Part shown: in pieces, positions 5,722-5,862 of the stretch | Layout: every line of letters starts with the position of its first letter | Numbering within the stretch: position 1 is the first letter of the stretch | Position numbers and translations under genes: made by a program | Assembly (NCBI GenBank): GCA_009668925.1 | Contig: SBEK01000215.1 | Span: 1-5,862, forward strand | Direction: 5' to 3' | Length of the DNA: 5,862 nt | Source: Deltaproteobacteria bacterium | GTDB taxonomy: Bacteria > Desulfobacterota > Syntrophia > Syntrophales > Smithellaceae | The notes under the pieces: model-generated | What the model was told of the DNA's origin: nothing | Seen by the model: the letters and a program-made list of their open reading frames with translations, nothing else | Databases searched by the model: none

Positions 5722-5862
5722 ATGTCGAAAGAAACAAAAGTAATGACGACAAGAGAAGCGATCAGCCGGTTTGTCCATGACGGGGACAGCCTGGTGGTCG
5801 GCAACTACACTGAGGGGATGCCCTATAACCTGATCTTTGAAATCATCCGCCAGAAGAAAAGG
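5722..5862 (+). CDS. CoA-transferase subunit A, glutaconate type (N-terminal part, cut by window end)
   Basis: Only the first 47 residues are present. ATG 5722 follows AAAGAGGT (5707-5714) at 7 bases; a second in-frame ATG (5743) lacks such a site. The sequence KVMTTREAISRFVHDGDSLV, then VGNYTEGMPYNLIFEIIRQ, matches the N-terminus of class I CoA-transferase alpha subunits (GctA family): a short helix, a turn ending in DGD, the first Rossmann-like strand, and a helix ending in EIIRQ. The family moves CoA between acyl-CoA and a free acid, working with a beta subunit that should be encoded just downstream. Some relatives (IpdA/IpdB of steroid breakdown) are hydrolases instead, so the reaction is not certain. 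The gene lies 80 bases after the oxidoreductase gene, probably in the same operon. Confidence 0.8.
   Translation, partial: MSKETKVMTTREAISRFVHDGDSLVVGNYTEGMPYNLIFEIIRQKKR

Overview
The window reads as a stretch of bacterial chromosome carrying a catabolic and solute-uptake gene cluster, with every supported gene on the + strand. The moderately high GC, strong AAAGGAG-type ribosome binding sites, two long branched-chain-amino-acid-type periplasmic binding proteins in tandem, an Old Yellow Enzyme-type reductase and a glutaconate-type CoA-transferase together suggest a Gram-negative anaerobe of the former Deltaproteobacteria (a Syntrophus- or sulfate-reducer-like organism). That placement is inference from gene content. 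There are no rRNA, tRNA, mobile element, CRISPR or phage features.

Left part (1-1242): sparse and hard to read. It holds a weak sigma-54-like promoter motif (64-79), a 58-codon small ORF behind an excellent Shine-Dalgarno sequence (112-288), about 390 bases without a convincing gene that contain a tandem pair of 14-base palindromes (492-519), and a thioredoxin-fold protein that lacks the redox CXXC (683-1051). A leader of about 190 bases follows, with three abutting small stem-loops, an out-of-frame Cys-containing tail, and a good sigma-70-like promoter (1186-1214) just ahead of the next gene.

Centre (1243-4360): two paralogous secreted solute-binding proteins of 497 and 487 aa. They align without a gap over their last 407 residues at about 60% identity (counted by hand), with the differences concentrated in one segment. 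This is an old tandem duplication, probably with different ligands. No permease or ATPase gene is present here, so their transporter must lie elsewhere.

Right part (4400-5862): a single-domain OYE-family flavin oxidoreductase whose C-terminus carries a compact four-cysteine motif, 39 bases after the second binding protein, then the first 47 codons of a class I CoA-transferase subunit A, cut by the window edge. The likely joint role is capture of a small organic acid, activation to a CoA thioester by CoA transfer, and reduction of an activated C=C bond. This is inferred from neighbourhood and family membership; the substrate cannot be read from the sequence.
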